Shown: piece after piece, positions 43,278-53,256 of the stretch
Layout of the letters: each line of letters opens with the position of its first letter
Position numbering within the stretch: the stretch's first letter is position 1
From: Natrialba swarupiae
GTDB taxonomy: Archaea > Halobacteriota > Halobacteria > Halobacteriales > Natrialbaceae
Assembly: GCF_008245225.1 (NCBI RefSeq)
Contig: NZ_VTAW01000015.1
Location: 1 to 64,000 of the forward strand
Reading direction: 5' to 3'
DNA: 64,000 nucleotides
Made by a program: the position numbers and the translations under genes
The notes under the pieces: generated by a model
Database searches by the model: none
Seen by the model: only the letters and a program-made list of their open reading frames with translations
What the model was told of the DNA's origin: nothing

Positions 43278-44219
43278 ATGCTAAAGTACGTCATCCGACG
43301 GTTACTGGTAATGATACCAGTCCTCCTTGGAGTCACTGTTCTTATTACACTACTCATCAATCTCTCACCGGGAGATCCCGCTCGAGCGGCACTCGGTGCA
43401 CAGGCGGATGCACAGGCGGTCGCGAACCTTCGCCAGGAAATCGGGTTGGACCAACCGGTGTACATTCGGTACATCGAGTGGGTCGCCGGTGTTCTTCAGG
43501 GTGATCTCGGGACGTCGATCGTGACTGGTGAGCCGGTAAACCAGATGATCATGGAACGGTTGCCCGCCACGCTGGAACTGTCGATCGTTGCAATCGCCAT
43601 CACGTTCGTTATCGCACTGCCGTTGGGCGTGATCAGCGCCGTCCGTCAGTACACGTGGATGGATACCGGATCGATGGTCTTTGCGATTTTCTGGCTCTCG
43701 ATGCCCTCGTTCTGGCTCGGGCTGATCCTCATCTTACTGTTTTCCGTCGAACTGGGAATCACGCCGATATCCGGCCGCAGTGGGACAATTTTCACGGTAG
43801 AGTGGCTGAGTTATCTCGCGTTACCGGCGTTTGCGATCGGGGCTCGTCGGGCGGGCTTGTTGACGCGGTTGACGCGTTCTTCTATGCTCGAGATCATCAA
43901 CGAAGAATACATTCGCACAGCTAAGGGGAAAGGAATCGGTGGTCGTGCGGTCATCTACACGCATGCGATGAAAAACGCGATGATACCGATCGCGACGCTC
44001 GTCGGATTGCAGATACCGATGGTTCTCTCGGGGTCGGTGATCATCGAATACGTGTTCTCCTGGCCGGGAATCGGTCGGCTACTGGTCGATTCGGTCAGCC
44101 GCCGTGATTATCCGGTGGTTCAGGGGATCGTTCTGGTGTACGCCGTTATCGTGTTGTTTGCGAACCTGATCGTCGATATCGCGTACACGCAGTTCGACCC
44201 ACGAGTGACCTACGACTAA
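43278..44219 (+). CDS. ABC transporter permease, DppB/OppB type
   Basis: 313 residues, six predicted membrane spans. The N-terminal region MLKYVIRRLLVMIPVLLGVT and SPGDPARAALG are hallmarks of DppB-type permeases, and the EAA loop sequence (YIRTAKGKGI) contacts the ATPases. With the next three genes it forms a peptide/nickel/oligosaccharide-type (PepT family) importer. First gene of the operon, 9 bp before the second permease. Confidence 0.95.
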   Translation: MLKYVIRRLLVMIPVLLGVTVLITLLINLSPGDPARAALGAQADAQAVANLRQEIGLDQPVYIRYIEWVAGVLQGDLGTSIVTGEPVNQMIMERLPATLELSIVAIAITFVIALPLGVISAVRQYTWMDTGSMVFAIFWLSMPSFWLGLILILLFSVELGITPISGRSGTIFTVEWLSYLALPAFAIGARRAGLLTRLTRSSMLEIINEEYIRTAKGKGIGGRAVIYTHAMKNAMIPIATLVGLQIPMVLSGSVIIEYVFSWPGIGRLLVDSVSRRDYPVVQGIVLVYAVIVLFANLIVDIAYTQFDPRVTYD

Positions 44220-44228
44220 CTTACCACA

Positions 44229-45128
44229 ATGAGCTCTAAAACGAACCAATCGATACTCGGTCGACTCCGTACTTCAGCAACGGCTCTCAGAGAGAACAAG
44301 GTGTTGCGCCGCATTTTCCGGACGAAAACCGGGTTGATCGGCGCGTCGATAACGATCGGACTCGTAATGGTTGCCATCTTTGCACCGGAGATTGCCCCGT
44401 ACGATCCGATCGAACAGAACTACGGCAGCGTAAACCAGGCCCCCAGCCTGTCCCATCCGTTCGGAACGGACCGATTCGGTCGGGATATCTTCTCGAGGGT
44501 GATATACGGATCCCGGTACGCCCTCGGTCTCGGCGTCGGCATTGTTGCGATCCAGGTGCTGATCGGCGTTCCGCTCGGACTGATCGCGGGCTACTACGGG
44601 GGCCACATCGAGGCAGCGATCATGCGTCTCGTCGATATTACGTTGGCGATTCCCGGAATCGTGCTGGCGCTCGCTATCGCCGGGATGCTCGGCGGTGGAC
44701 TCGTCCCGCTGATCGTTGCCCTTGCAGGCGTCGGGTGGCGTGGCTTCGCTCGCCTCGTTCGCGGTGACGTAAAGAGTGTCATGGAAGAAGAGTACATCGA
44801 AGCTGCAAACGCGGCCGCGGTGAGCGACGTCAGAATCATGCTTCGTCACATTCTGCCAAACGCCAGCGCAAGCATCATCGTCTACGCGACGCTAACGTTG
44901 CCGTCAGTGATCCTTCAGACGGCTGCGCTGTCGTTTCTCGGTCTCGGTATCCAGGCACCTGCCCCCGAGTGGGGGGCGATCATCGAAGCCGGACGTGGTC
45001 AGCTCGCGACCGAATGGTGGATTTCGACCTTCCCCGGGTTTGCGATTATGATCGTCGTCATTGGGTTCAACGCGCTCGGTGATAGCCTGCGCGATGCGCT
45101 CGATCCCAAACAATCCAGACCGTTCTAA
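44229..45128 (+). CDS. ABC transporter permease, DppC/OppC type
   Basis: 299 residues. The N-terminal cytoplasmic segment and first helix (GASITIGLVMVAIFAPEIAPYDP) are followed by HPFGTDRFGRDIFSRV, the signature of DppC-type permeases, and by the EAA loop YIEAANAAAVSDVRIMLRHILPN. It heterodimerises with the DppB-type subunit. Its stop is 2 bp before the next ATG. Confidence 0.95.
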   Translation: MSSKTNQSILGRLRTSATALRENKVLRRIFRTKTGLIGASITIGLVMVAIFAPEIAPYDPIEQNYGSVNQAPSLSHPFGTDRFGRDIFSRVIYGSRYALGLGVGIVAIQVLIGVPLGLIAGYYGGHIEAAIMRLVDITLAIPGIVLALAIAGMLGGGLVPLIVALAGVGWRGFARLVRGDVKSVMEEEYIEAANAAAVSDVRIMLRHILPNASASIIVYATLTLPSVILQTAALSFLGLGIQAPAPEWGAIIEAGRGQLATEWWISTFPGFAIMIVVIGFNALGDSLRDALDPKQSRPF

Positions 45129-45130
45129 CC

Positions 45131-46180
45131 ATGACAGAACCACTCCTCGCAATAGACGACCTCAACGTTCGATTCCGGACCGAAGACGAACCAGTATACG
45201 CGTTAAACGGTGTCGACATAACAATCGAACATAACGAAGTGATGGGGATTATCGGTGAAAGTGGCTGCGGGAAAAGTGTGACCGCTCTCTCGGTGTTACA
45301 GTTGCTGCAGTCACCACCAGCAGAGATCATCGGCGGCGAGATCAGGTACAAAGGGGAGAATCTCCTCGAGCGGTCCGATTCGGAGATGGACGAGATCAGA
45401 GGGAACGAGATCAGTATGATCTATCAGGATCCGATGAAGGCCCTCAACCCGGTGCTTACGATCGGCCAACAGGTGACCGAACCGCTGTTGGCTCACCGGG
45501 ACGTCACCAAAGACGAGGCCATCGACGAGGCGATCGAGATGCTACGGGCCTGCGGGTTAGCGGATGCAGAGCGACTCGTCGACGAGTATCCACATTCGCT
45601 CAGCGGGGGAATGCGCCAGCGTGTCATGATCGCGATGGGGTTGATAACGAAACCAGACCTGCTGATCGCCGACGAACCGACGACGGCCCTCGACGTTACG
45701 ACGCAGGCAAAAATCCTCGACCTCCTGGAAGACATCAGCGACGAGTTCGACATGTCGATCATGTATATCAGTCACAACCTCGCGACGGTAAGTGAGGTGG
45801 CAGATCGCATCACGGTGATGTACGCCGGAACTGTCGCAGAGCGATGCACGATGAACGAACTCTTCGAACTACCGTTGCATCCGTACACGCGAAAACTGAT
45901 CGAGAGTATCCCGAAACTCGATACTGTCCACGAGCGTCTCCCGGCAATCGAGGGATCGGTCCCAACGTTCAACGAACCACCGTCAGGTTGCCCGTTTGCG
46001 TCTCGCTGTCCACAGTACATTGGCTCGGCCTGTGACGAGGTCGTTCCACAGGCGCAACCGCCAGGCGAAGCGTACGACGTCGAGGCAGAGCACACCGTTG
46101 CCTGTCACCTCTACACTGACGCGAGCAGCGAGAAACCACCATGGACCACCGAGGAACAAACTCATGACTCAGCGTACTGA
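45131..46180 (+). CDS. ABC transporter ATPase, DppD/OppD type
   Basis: 349 residues. Walker [10 protein letters not shown], signature [14 protein letters not shown], Walker [14 protein letters not shown] and the switch histidine in YISHNL. The C-terminal oligopeptide domain includes the Cys cluster ([14 protein letters not shown]) that binds an iron-sulfur cluster in related proteins. It overlaps the next ATPase gene by 17 bp. Confidence 0.95.
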   Translation: MTEPLLAIDDLNVRFRTEDEPVYALNGVDITIEHNEVMGIIGESGCGKSVTALSVLQLLQSPPAEIIGGEIRYKGENLLERSDSEMDEIRGNEISMIYQDPMKALNPVLTIGQQVTEPLLAHRDVTKDEAIDEAIEMLRACGLADAERLVDEYPHSLSGGMRQRVMIAMGLITKPDLLIADEPTTALDVTTQAKILDLLEDISDEFDMSIMYISHNLATVSEVADRITVMYAGTVAERCTMNELFELPLHPYTRKLIESIPKLDTVHERLPAIEGSVPTFNEPPSGCPFASRCPQYIGSACDEVVPQAQPPGEAYDVEAEHTVACHLYTDASSEKPPWTTEEQTHDSAY

Positions 46181-47168
46181 ACGAGATCGAACGGACGCGA
46201 CGGATTCGATACTAGCAGCGAACGACGTGTGTAAGTACTTCCCGGTCAACGGCGGGATACTCAACCGACAAGTCGGCTCCGTCAAAGCGGTCGACGGCGT
46301 TTCGCTCGAGATCGCCGACGGAGAGACGCTCGGTCTCGTCGGTGAGTCGGGCTGTGGCAAGTCGACGCTCGCCAGAACGTTGCTCCGGTTGCACGAACCG
46401 ACCGACGGTTCGATCCACTACCGCGGTGAGGATATTACGGCTGCGTCGTCTTCGCGCATGCAGGAACTGCGCGCAGACATGCAAATAATATTTCAGGATC
46501 CTGGCTCGAGTCTCAACCCGAGAATGACGGTCGAAGAATGCATCGAAGAGCCGATGCAGTCACTGACTGACTGGTCGAAACACGAACGGAAAGACCGGAT
46601 CGCCGAACTGATCACGGAAGTCGGCCTTACTGAAGACCATCTCTCACGGCCCCCTCATAAGCTCAGCGGCGGCCAACAACAGCGCGTTGGTATCGCTCGA
46701 GCACTCAGTATCGAACCGAAACTCGTGGTCGCCGACGAACCAACGAGCGCCCTCGACGTAAGCGTTCAGGCGAACATTCTGAACCTCCTGGACGATCTCC
46801 AGTCGGAATACGATCTCACCTATCTGTTCATCAGTCACGACCTCAGCGTCGTTCGCCACATTGCAGATCGGATCGCGGTCATGTATCTCGGGGAGATCGC
46901 GGAAATCGCTCCCACGGAAACACTCTTCGAGGACCCAAAACACCCCTACACCAGGGCGCTCCTCTCGTCGGTTCCCCGGGCGACACCCGAATCCATGGAG
47001 GACAGAATACTGCTCGAGGGATCCGTTCCGAGCCCGGAGAACCCACCGGCCGGCTGTAAGTTCCATACGCGATGTCAGGAGTATATCGGCGACATCTGCG
47101 AAACGGAGTGTCCGTCCCTCGAATCCGTTGGACCTTCCCACGAGTGTGCCTGCCACCACCACGACTAA
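46164..47168 (+). CDS. ABC transporter ATPase, DppF/OppF type
   Basis: 334 residues from ATG 46164, inside the end of the previous gene. Walker [11 protein letters not shown], signature [15 protein letters not shown], Walker [14 protein letters not shown], switch His in FISHDL; the C-terminal Cys cluster [16 protein letters not shown] is present. It completes the transporter with the DppD-type ATPase. The operon ends 62 bp from the convergent substrate-binding protein gene. Confidence 0.95.
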   Translation: MTQRTERDRTDATDSILAANDVCKYFPVNGGILNRQVGSVKAVDGVSLEIADGETLGLVGESGCGKSTLARTLLRLHEPTDGSIHYRGEDITAASSSRMQELRADMQIIFQDPGSSLNPRMTVEECIEEPMQSLTDWSKHERKDRIAELITEVGLTEDHLSRPPHKLSGGQQQRVGIARALSIEPKLVVADEPTSALDVSVQANILNLLDDLQSEYDLTYLFISHDLSVVRHIADRIAVMYLGEIAEIAPTETLFEDPKHPYTRALLSSVPRATPESMEDRILLEGSVPSPENPPAGCKFHTRCQEYIGDICETECPSLESVGPSHECACHHHD

Positions 47169-47230
47169 CAGTTCACTCGACCGTCCAGCGTTCGACGCTC
47201 GAAAACGACATTCAAAACGGAAATCCGGTT

Positions 47231-48904
47231 CTAGAATTCGACTTCGCGCCAGTGGAGATGGTACTGTCCCCACCAGAGCGGGTTCTCGGTCCAGGTATCG
47301 ATCCCTTGTAACTGGGTGTCGTACCCGTAGTTTCTGTTGAGGAGGTTGAGGTTCACAGCGACGGCATCGTCGTGGAGTATCCGCTGGGCCTCCATTGCGG
47401 CGTCGTCGCGGGCGTCCGGGTCCGGGTCCGTCTGAATCTCGCCGATCAGATCGTTCACTTCGGGGTTGTCGTAATTCGAGTAGTTACGCCCTCCCTCGGA
47501 GACCCGCTCACTCCCGTGGTAGTATCGGGAGAGAACCGACGACGCAAACGGCGTGAAGCTCCCGCCACTGGTCGCAATGTGGTGTTCGTCGTTTTCGAGG
47601 TCGGTGTAGAACGTCGAGGCTTCGGGTGCGCGATAATCGGTCGCGATCCCGACGTCTGTAAGCATACTCTGGATCGCCTCGGCCATATTCTCGAGCAAAC
47701 CCAGTGGGAACGACAGCAGATCCAGCTCGAGTTCTTCGCCGTCTCTCGACCGCACCGCTCCTTGTTCGTCGTTGGTCCAGCCCGCCTCCTCGAGCAGTTC
47801 GCGGGCTCGATCGGGATCGTATTCGTACGCCAGCTCTTGGTTTTCGGACTCGGAGAGTCCGCCGCCCCAGAATGGGGGGACGTACCCGTACAGGAGCTCA
47901 CCTTCGCCGTCGAGACCGACCTGTAACAACGGTTCGCGATCGATCGCGTGTGAAATTGCACGGCGAACCTCGACCTCGTCGGTTGGTGAACGGTCGACGT
48001 TGATTGGAAGGAACGTCCACGTTCCCTGATTCCGCTCGACGTCGGTCCCATCGTTGGACTCGACCTCCCCGGTCTGAGCTAACGAGAGTTCGTATGCTGC
48101 GTCGACGTCGCCCACCATGAGTTCGTTCGTCAGTGTCGATGCCTCCGGAATGATTCGGATCTCGACCTCTTCGACGCTCGATTGCTGTTGTGTGGCGAAA
48201 TCGGGCCCCCAATCGTAGTCGTCGTATCGCTCGAGACGGATGCGGTCTGCGGCTTCCCACTCGACGAATTCGTAGGGTCCAGTTCCGACGATCACCTCGC
48301 GGCCGAAATCGTCCCCTGCTTCTTCGACGGCTTCCCGCGAGACCATTCCGTGGAAATTACTGAACTCCGCGAGTTCCTGGAGCAACAGTGGAAACGGCGA
48401 CTCCGTTTCGATCGTCAGTTCGTGTTCGCCAGTTACGTCGAAAGACGTAACGGGATCTAAATCACCCGAGTTGATTCCGATATCGATGATCCGATCGAAG
48501 TTCCACTCGACGACTTCGGCATCGAGTGGTTCGCCGTTGTGAAACGTTACGCCTTCTTGGAGCTGGAAGACGAACTCGGTCGCGTCCTCGTTAATTTCGT
48601 AGTCGGAAACGAGATGCGGTACCGGCTCGGCGTCCGGGTTGAGATAGAACAACGGCTCGTGAATCGCCGAGAGCGTCAATCGCTCCGGAATACGCGTCGA
48701 TTCGTGGGCATCGAGCGTCGTCGGCTCGCTGTTTATCCCAACCGTCAGCTGGTCGGTATCGATCCCGCCGTTACCATTACCATTTCCGTTACCGTTCCCA
48801 TTGTCGTCGGTCTCACCGAGACAGCCAGCCAGTGCACCCGCGCTTACACCAAACACGGTGAGGAGCCCCCGTCTATTGAGCTCACTGTGGTTGTTTTTCA
48901 CCAT
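47231..48904 (-). CDS. ABC transporter substrate-binding lipoprotein (SBP_bac_5 family)
   Basis: 557 residues from ATG 48904; a GTG at 48916 is less likely. A Tat signal (LNRRGLLTVFGVSAGALAGC) with lipobox Cys at about residue 28 is followed by a Gly-Asn repeat linker. The mature part has SBP family 5 features: EPTTLDAHESTRIPERLTLS, GVTFHNGEPLDAEVVEWNFDR, VGTGPYEF and VRRAISHAIDREPLL. It should deliver peptides or similar solutes to the four-gene transporter, which is transcribed toward it. Separate transcription may allow higher amounts of this subunit. Confidence 0.94.
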   Translation of the reverse strand: MVKNNHSELNRRGLLTVFGVSAGALAGCLGETDDNGNGNGNGNGNGGIDTDQLTVGINSEPTTLDAHESTRIPERLTLSAIHEPLFYLNPDAEPVPHLVSDYEINEDATEFVFQLQEGVTFHNGEPLDAEVVEWNFDRIIDIGINSGDLDPVTSFDVTGEHELTIETESPFPLLLQELAEFSNFHGMVSREAVEEAGDDFGREVIVGTGPYEFVEWEAADRIRLERYDDYDWGPDFATQQQSSVEEVEIRIIPEASTLTNELMVGDVDAAYELSLAQTGEVESNDGTDVERNQGTWTFLPINVDRSPTDEVEVRRAISHAIDREPLLQVGLDGEGELLYGYVPPFWGGGLSESENQELAYEYDPDRARELLEEAGWTNDEQGAVRSRDGEELELDLLSFPLGLLENMAEAIQSMLTDVGIATDYRAPEASTFYTDLENDEHHIATSGGSFTPFASSVLSRYYHGSERVSEGGRNYSNYDNPEVNDLIGEIQTDPDPDARDDAAMEAQRILHDDAVAVNLNLLNRNYGYDTQLQGIDTWTENPLWWGQYHLHWREVEF

Positions 48905-48929
48905 TCCGTACCACACTTAGAGAGGAACA

Positions 48930-48946
48930 TACATATAGTTAACTAA
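48930..48946 (-). promoter_or_regulatory. TATA-like box of the substrate-binding protein gene
   Basis: GTTAACTATATGTATG-like AT-rich stretch on the minus strand, about 30 nt before ATG 48904. The 230-bp gap up to the aldo/keto reductase stop holds nothing else recognised. Confidence 0.45.
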
Positions 48947-49137
48947 TGGCATGAGAGTTGTTCTCTCTTGGGTGGAACCGGGGGTACGCGTATCGCTTCG
49001 GGGATACTTACGTTGGTAAGTACCGTAATCGTGTCATCGAGAACCAACCCTGGTCGGAGGCAGGTTGCGGTCGTTCACGAACACGACTCATACATTATAT
49101 TCGCTCTTCCTCGTCACGGTAGTTCCTCTCGTTCAGT

Positions 49138-50169
49138 CTACGTGTTCGAATTGTACTTCATAATGTTCGCGTGTTTTGGGTCCTCACGCTCGGCGATATA
49201 CACACCGCCGGGCACCCCGTCGAACTCGTCTAACGCTCGCTCGATTCGCTGCGTATCCTGACTGTCGAGTTTGAATTCGGTCGTTCGAAGGTTATCGTCG
49301 ATGTGGTTGGTATTGCGAGCACCGACGATTGCAGAACAGACGCGTGGGCGTTGTAAGATGTATCGACTCGCAACATTGGCGATCGATACCTCGTGTTTGT
49401 CCGCAATGGTGGAGAGTTCCTCGAGTAGCATCTGGAAATCGGACCAGCTGCCGTTTTCTTCGATGATGAGTTTGTACTTGGTCAGTGACCGATTCTCCAT
49501 CGGGTGCTCCGGTTCGGGTTCGCCGAGGTAGCGCTCCGTGAGAAAGCCGCCCGCGAGCGTTCCGTAACACAGCAACTTGATATCGTGTTCTTCACAGAAA
49601 TCTACGAGTTCTCTCTCGGGTCGGTCGTCGAGGAGGGAGTACTGAACCTGATTGCTGATAACCGGAATACCTGCATCGATGAGTTCCTCGAGATGTCGGA
49701 CGTCGAAGTTCGTTACGCCCAGGTGGTCGATTTTCCCATCTTTTTTCAAGTCGTGCAGTATCTCCATCGTTTTGACGTAGTTGTCGATCTCGTAGTCCCA
49801 CCAGTGGAACTGAACGAGATCGAGAGAGTCAACGTTGAGCCGACGCCGGGAGCGGTCGATGATCCGCTCTACGTACTCGGGGGTAATACTGTCGAGTTTG
49901 CTTTTATCCGGGACGAACTTCGTATGAACGTTGATGCCTGGATAGCTGCCCGTTTCATCCCTGTACTGTTCGCGGAACGTTCCGAGTAGTTCTTCGACCC
50001 CGGTGTAGTGGTCAGCACAGTCGAACGTCGAGAAGCCGGCGTCGACGAACGTAAATAAGTCTTCGACCGGCGTGTTGGTCCGGTTATCGCTATGATCTTC
50101 GGCTAGTTGCCACGCACCGGTGATTATCGGCTCGATAGTGTAGCCGTCGGTAAGTCTCCGAGACTCCAT
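49138..50169 (-). CDS. Aldo/keto reductase
   Basis: 343 residues, TIM-barrel AKR. The tetrad is visible: Asp and Tyr in FSTFDCADHYTGVEELLG, Lys in VHTKFVPDK, His in LVQFHWWDY. The NADP-binding end has LCYGTLAGGFL and RPRVCSAIVGARN. The substrate is unknown; sequences with this layout act on sugars or sugar-derived aldehydes. It is divergent from an IclR regulator gene (214 bp between ATGs), a common sign of regulation by that protein. Confidence 0.9.
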   Translation of the reverse strand: MESRRLTDGYTIEPIITGAWQLAEDHSDNRTNTPVEDLFTFVDAGFSTFDCADHYTGVEELLGTFREQYRDETGSYPGINVHTKFVPDKSKLDSITPEYVERIIDRSRRRLNVDSLDLVQFHWWDYEIDNYVKTMEILHDLKKDGKIDHLGVTNFDVRHLEELIDAGIPVISNQVQYSLLDDRPERELVDFCEEHDIKLLCYGTLAGGFLTERYLGEPEPEHPMENRSLTKYKLIIEENGSWSDFQMLLEELSTIADKHEVSIANVASRYILQRPRVCSAIVGARNTNHIDDNLRTTEFKLDSQDTQRIERALDEFDGVPGGVYIAEREDPKHANIMKYNSNT

Positions 50170-50383
50170 AGCCCCATATTTTCCGGCCCACCTATTTATT
50201 AGTATTGAATTTATACATACTGCTTAAAACAGCCGGGAATATAGGGTGAATAATTCAGAAAATAACGACCAACGCTTTCGTATCGTTTGCAAACGGGTAG
50301 GTTGTCGGTCCAACCAACAGATCGATCACGTCGTTCGAATATGCGGAAGGTTGAAGTCTCTCTAACTCGTGTGGTTTCATAAC

Positions 50384-51178
50384 ATGGTGGATGGAACCGA
50401 TCGACGAAACGAGGTACAGACCGCACACACGGCCTTCGATATTTTAGAATTGCTCAAGGAGACCGATGGTGCCGATCTCTCGACCGTCGCTTCACGACTG
50501 GATATCGCGAAGAGTACCGCCCATAGACACCTTTCGACGCTTCTCTCTCGGAACTACGTCGTAAAAGAAGGCGGTGAGTTCGTCGTGAGCCTCAAGTTCC
50601 TCGAGTTCGGCTCGTACGCGTCGAAACGGAAACCTGGATACGACCTTGCGACGGAACTGGTCGACCAACTTGCAGCGGAGACCGGGGAACACGTTCAGCT
50701 CTTCGTTGAAGAACACGGACAGGCGGTGTATTTGTACGGACAGGCTGGTGAACAGGCAGTCGAGAGCAGTCCGTTACTGGGTAAAAAGCTCCCACTCCAT
50801 GCAACCGCGGGGGGAAAAGCGATCCTTGCCCGTCTCTCGGACGCACGCGTAGAGGAGATCATCGAACAACACGGTCTCCCCGCTCTCACGGAGAATACGA
50901 TCACCGACGAAGAACGGTTGTGGGAGGAAATTCGGACCGTTCGTACCCAAAACTACAGCCTGAATCGAGAGGAAGACCACGAGAACTTGTGTGCGGTCGG
51001 TGTGCCGATTCGGAAGGGGAAAGATGGGATTTTCGCTGCGGTGAGTATTTCTGGTCCAACGCGTCGAATGCAGGGCAATCGTCTCGAAAACGAGCTTCCC
51101 ACGTACTTACTCGGCCGGGCTAACGAACTCGAATTGAACATCCAGTTTTCGAAGACGTCGTCGAACGATTCGCTCTGA
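50384..51178 (+). CDS. IclR-family transcriptional regulator 1
   Basis: 264 residues from ATG 50384. A winged helix-turn-helix (about 8-65: TAHTAFDILELL, STVASRLDIAKSTAHRHLSTL) precedes the IclR effector domain (LATELVDQLAAETGEHVQLF, LPLHATAGGKAILARL, GVPIRKGKDGIFAAVSISGP). IclR proteins commonly control catabolic and transport genes in response to a small acid or sugar derivative. It is divergent from the aldo/keto reductase and near the transporter, which are its probable targets. Confidence 0.92.
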   Translation: MVDGTDRRNEVQTAHTAFDILELLKETDGADLSTVASRLDIAKSTAHRHLSTLLSRNYVVKEGGEFVVSLKFLEFGSYASKRKPGYDLATELVDQLAAETGEHVQLFVEEHGQAVYLYGQAGEQAVESSPLLGKKLPLHATAGGKAILARLSDARVEEIIEQHGLPALTENTITDEERLWEEIRTVRTQNYSLNREEDHENLCAVGVPIRKGKDGIFAAVSISGPTRRMQGNRLENELPTYLLGRANELELNIQFSKTSSNDSL

Positions 51179-52122
51179 TCCGTGTCATTCTACTCTCACA
51201 TTCCGCATAGTGGAATCGATATCTGGCCGAGCACATTCGGTTGATTTCGCCGATGGAGCGTGTCTAGAGGATCTCTGAAAAGGAGTTACTCCGCCCTTCG
51301 GTCCAACGTCACGCTGTGGCCCCGTCTTCTCCCACCGTCCGACACTCGGTCAAAATGCGATGATTGGACTCCCAAAGAGATCGGAGGAATACTGCTCATT
51401 TGACAATAGTACTATTGTAATATTTGCGCCCGCTGCGCTCGAGCAATTGGGTCGAATGAGTGGGGAGGTCCGTCGGTCATCACTAATATCGAGCTCGCGG
51501 TCGCAGTGATGATCGGTACGACTTGGTCAAATTACAAATCAATTCATGTATCTTAATATATTCTGTCTATACCACTATATGTACATAGCACTAATAGTAT
51601 TGGTGTAACATATACCTTCTCGAAATATACAAAAAACCACAATAAATACTACGAAATCACTATCTAAAACCCTAACCGACTAATTTGATCGGAAACAGTA
51701 TATTGTGTGGCTATCACCTCATTAAATAGTATATAACTAGTGATTACTGTATATCCGATGGGACGTCCCATTCCAAACGCCGGTCAATGAGTGATACGGT
51801 TTACTGTCCGTCGGTACCGCCGGACCCGCGACCAGTCTGCGGTTTCAGCGGTAACACGGTACAGCAATCCGTCTGAAACCGGGCGACGCCATCGGTTTCA
51901 CTACCTGGAAACTGTGGCGTGGCCGTACTCGCTTTAGCAACTTGTTTAACCCGTTGTGAATTATCCTGAGAAGGGAGCCCGGAAGGGGATCTCGAGGAGC
52001 CACATGCATGTTACGCTATCTCATACCAGTGGTGGAGCGTTTCGTCGTTCCACCCGATCACGGAGGCGAGTCGAACGCAGACGCACGCACCACGACGAAC
52101 CGACCGTCGGAGGTGACGGTGC
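51179..52122. other. 944-bp gap with a strongly AT-rich island
   Basis: From about 51530 to 51760 the DNA is very AT-rich (TTAATATATTCTG, CTATATGTACATAG, AAATAGTATATAAC and several A/T runs), standing out in a GC-rich genome. No protein-like frame was recognised. Copy 9 of the dispersed element lies at 51791. The region could be a regulatory zone, a remnant of integrated DNA or a replication/segregation site. Confidence 0.55.
51791..51876 (+). repeat. Dispersed GATACGG-type element, copy 9
   Basis: Starts GTGATACGGTTTACTGTCCG and ends GGTACAGCAATCCGTCTGA; core CGGTACCGCCGGACCC. Near-consensus copy used for comparison. Confidence 0.75.
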
Positions 52123-53256
52123 GTGAGTAACGTCCGAATCGGGGGTGTCGGAATGACGCCGTTCGAGAACGCCTCCGACCGGTCCGTCGTCGATCTCGCT
52201 GGGGTTGCGGCCGAACGTGCCCTTGAAGACGGTGACTACTCGAGAGCGGAAATCACGTCAGTCCACGTCGGCAACGCGCTCTCGGAGGGACTCGGCACCC
52301 AGGCTGGTCTCGCGAACGCCCTGTCGTCGGCACTCGGCGTCGAAGGAGTCCGTTCCGACCGGATCGAGAACACGAGCGCGACCGGGGCGAGCGCCGTCCA
52401 CCGCGGCGTCGAAGCCGTCGCGAGCGGCCAATCGGACGTCGCGCTCGTCGTCGGCGTCGAGAAGATGTCCGTCGGCGAGACCGCAGACGTCACCGATTCG
52501 ATTCGCCAACTCGTCCATCCCCGGGAGTACGAACAGGGGCTAACCCTCCCGTCGTTCGCCGGACTGGCTGCGAACGTCTATCTCGACCGGTACGACGCAC
52601 CCCACGACGCGCTGGCTGCGGTCGCCGAGAAGAACCACCGGAACGCGGTCGACAACCCGGTGGCGCAGTTCCAGAAACGGATCTCCGTCGACGACGTTCT
52701 CGAGTCGCCGGTGATCGCCGATCCGCTTCGACTCTACGATTGCTGTCCGATGACCGACGGGGCCGCCGCGCTCGTCCTCTCGCGCGAGGAGGGAGTTCAG
52801 GTGACGAGTATCGCCAGCGCGACGGGGACACACGCTGTCGCGGCCCGACCGGATCCGCTGGCGATCGAGAGCGTCCGGCTCGCGGGCGAGCGGACGTTCG
52901 ACGGGGTGGATCTCGAACGCGACGACGTCGACGTCGCCTGCATCCATGACGCGTTCACCGTCCTTGAGTTACTGGAACTCGAGGAACTCGGGTTCTACGA
53001 TGCCGGAACCGCGTGGGAAGCGACGCTGGACGGTAAAACCCGGCTGGACGGCGAGCTCCCGGTCAACCCTGGTGGGGGGTTGAAAGCTCGTGGCCATCCG
53101 CTCGGAGCGACGGGGATCTCCCAACTGATCGAACTAGTGTGGCAGTTGCGAGGTGATCTTCCCGACCAGCGGCGCGTCCCCGACGCGGAGGTCGGATTCG
53201 CTATCAACGTCGCGGGATTTGGAAACAACAGCGTCTGTACTCTCCTGGAATCATGA
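52123..53256 (+). CDS. Thiolase-superfamily protein (SCPx/lipid-transfer type) lacking the nucleophilic Cys
   Basis: 377 residues from GTG 52123. The thiolase fold is clear: VHVGNALSEGLGTQAGL, GVEKMSVGETAD, CPMTDGAAALVLS, CIHDAFT and the C-terminal NPGGGLKARGHPLGATG plus VAGFGNN. At the position of the acyl-binding cysteine (usually A-C-A-S-G) the sequence reads TSATG, so Ser replaces Cys. The normal thiolytic or Claisen reaction is therefore doubtful. The ATGA-type overlap with the following DUF35 gene is typical of archaeal thiolase pairs. It could work in acyl-CoA breakdown with the acyl-CoA dehydrogenase at 56679. Confidence 0.88.
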   Translation: MSNVRIGGVGMTPFENASDRSVVDLAGVAAERALEDGDYSRAEITSVHVGNALSEGLGTQAGLANALSSALGVEGVRSDRIENTSATGASAVHRGVEAVASGQSDVALVVGVEKMSVGETADVTDSIRQLVHPREYEQGLTLPSFAGLAANVYLDRYDAPHDALAAVAEKNHRNAVDNPVAQFQKRISVDDVLESPVIADPLRLYDCCPMTDGAAALVLSREEGVQVTSIASATGTHAVAARPDPLAIESVRLAGERTFDGVDLERDDVDVACIHDAFTVLELLELEELGFYDAGTAWEATLDGKTRLDGELPVNPGGGLKARGHPLGATGISQLIELVWQLRGDLPDQRRVPDAEVGFAINVAGFGNNSVCTLLES

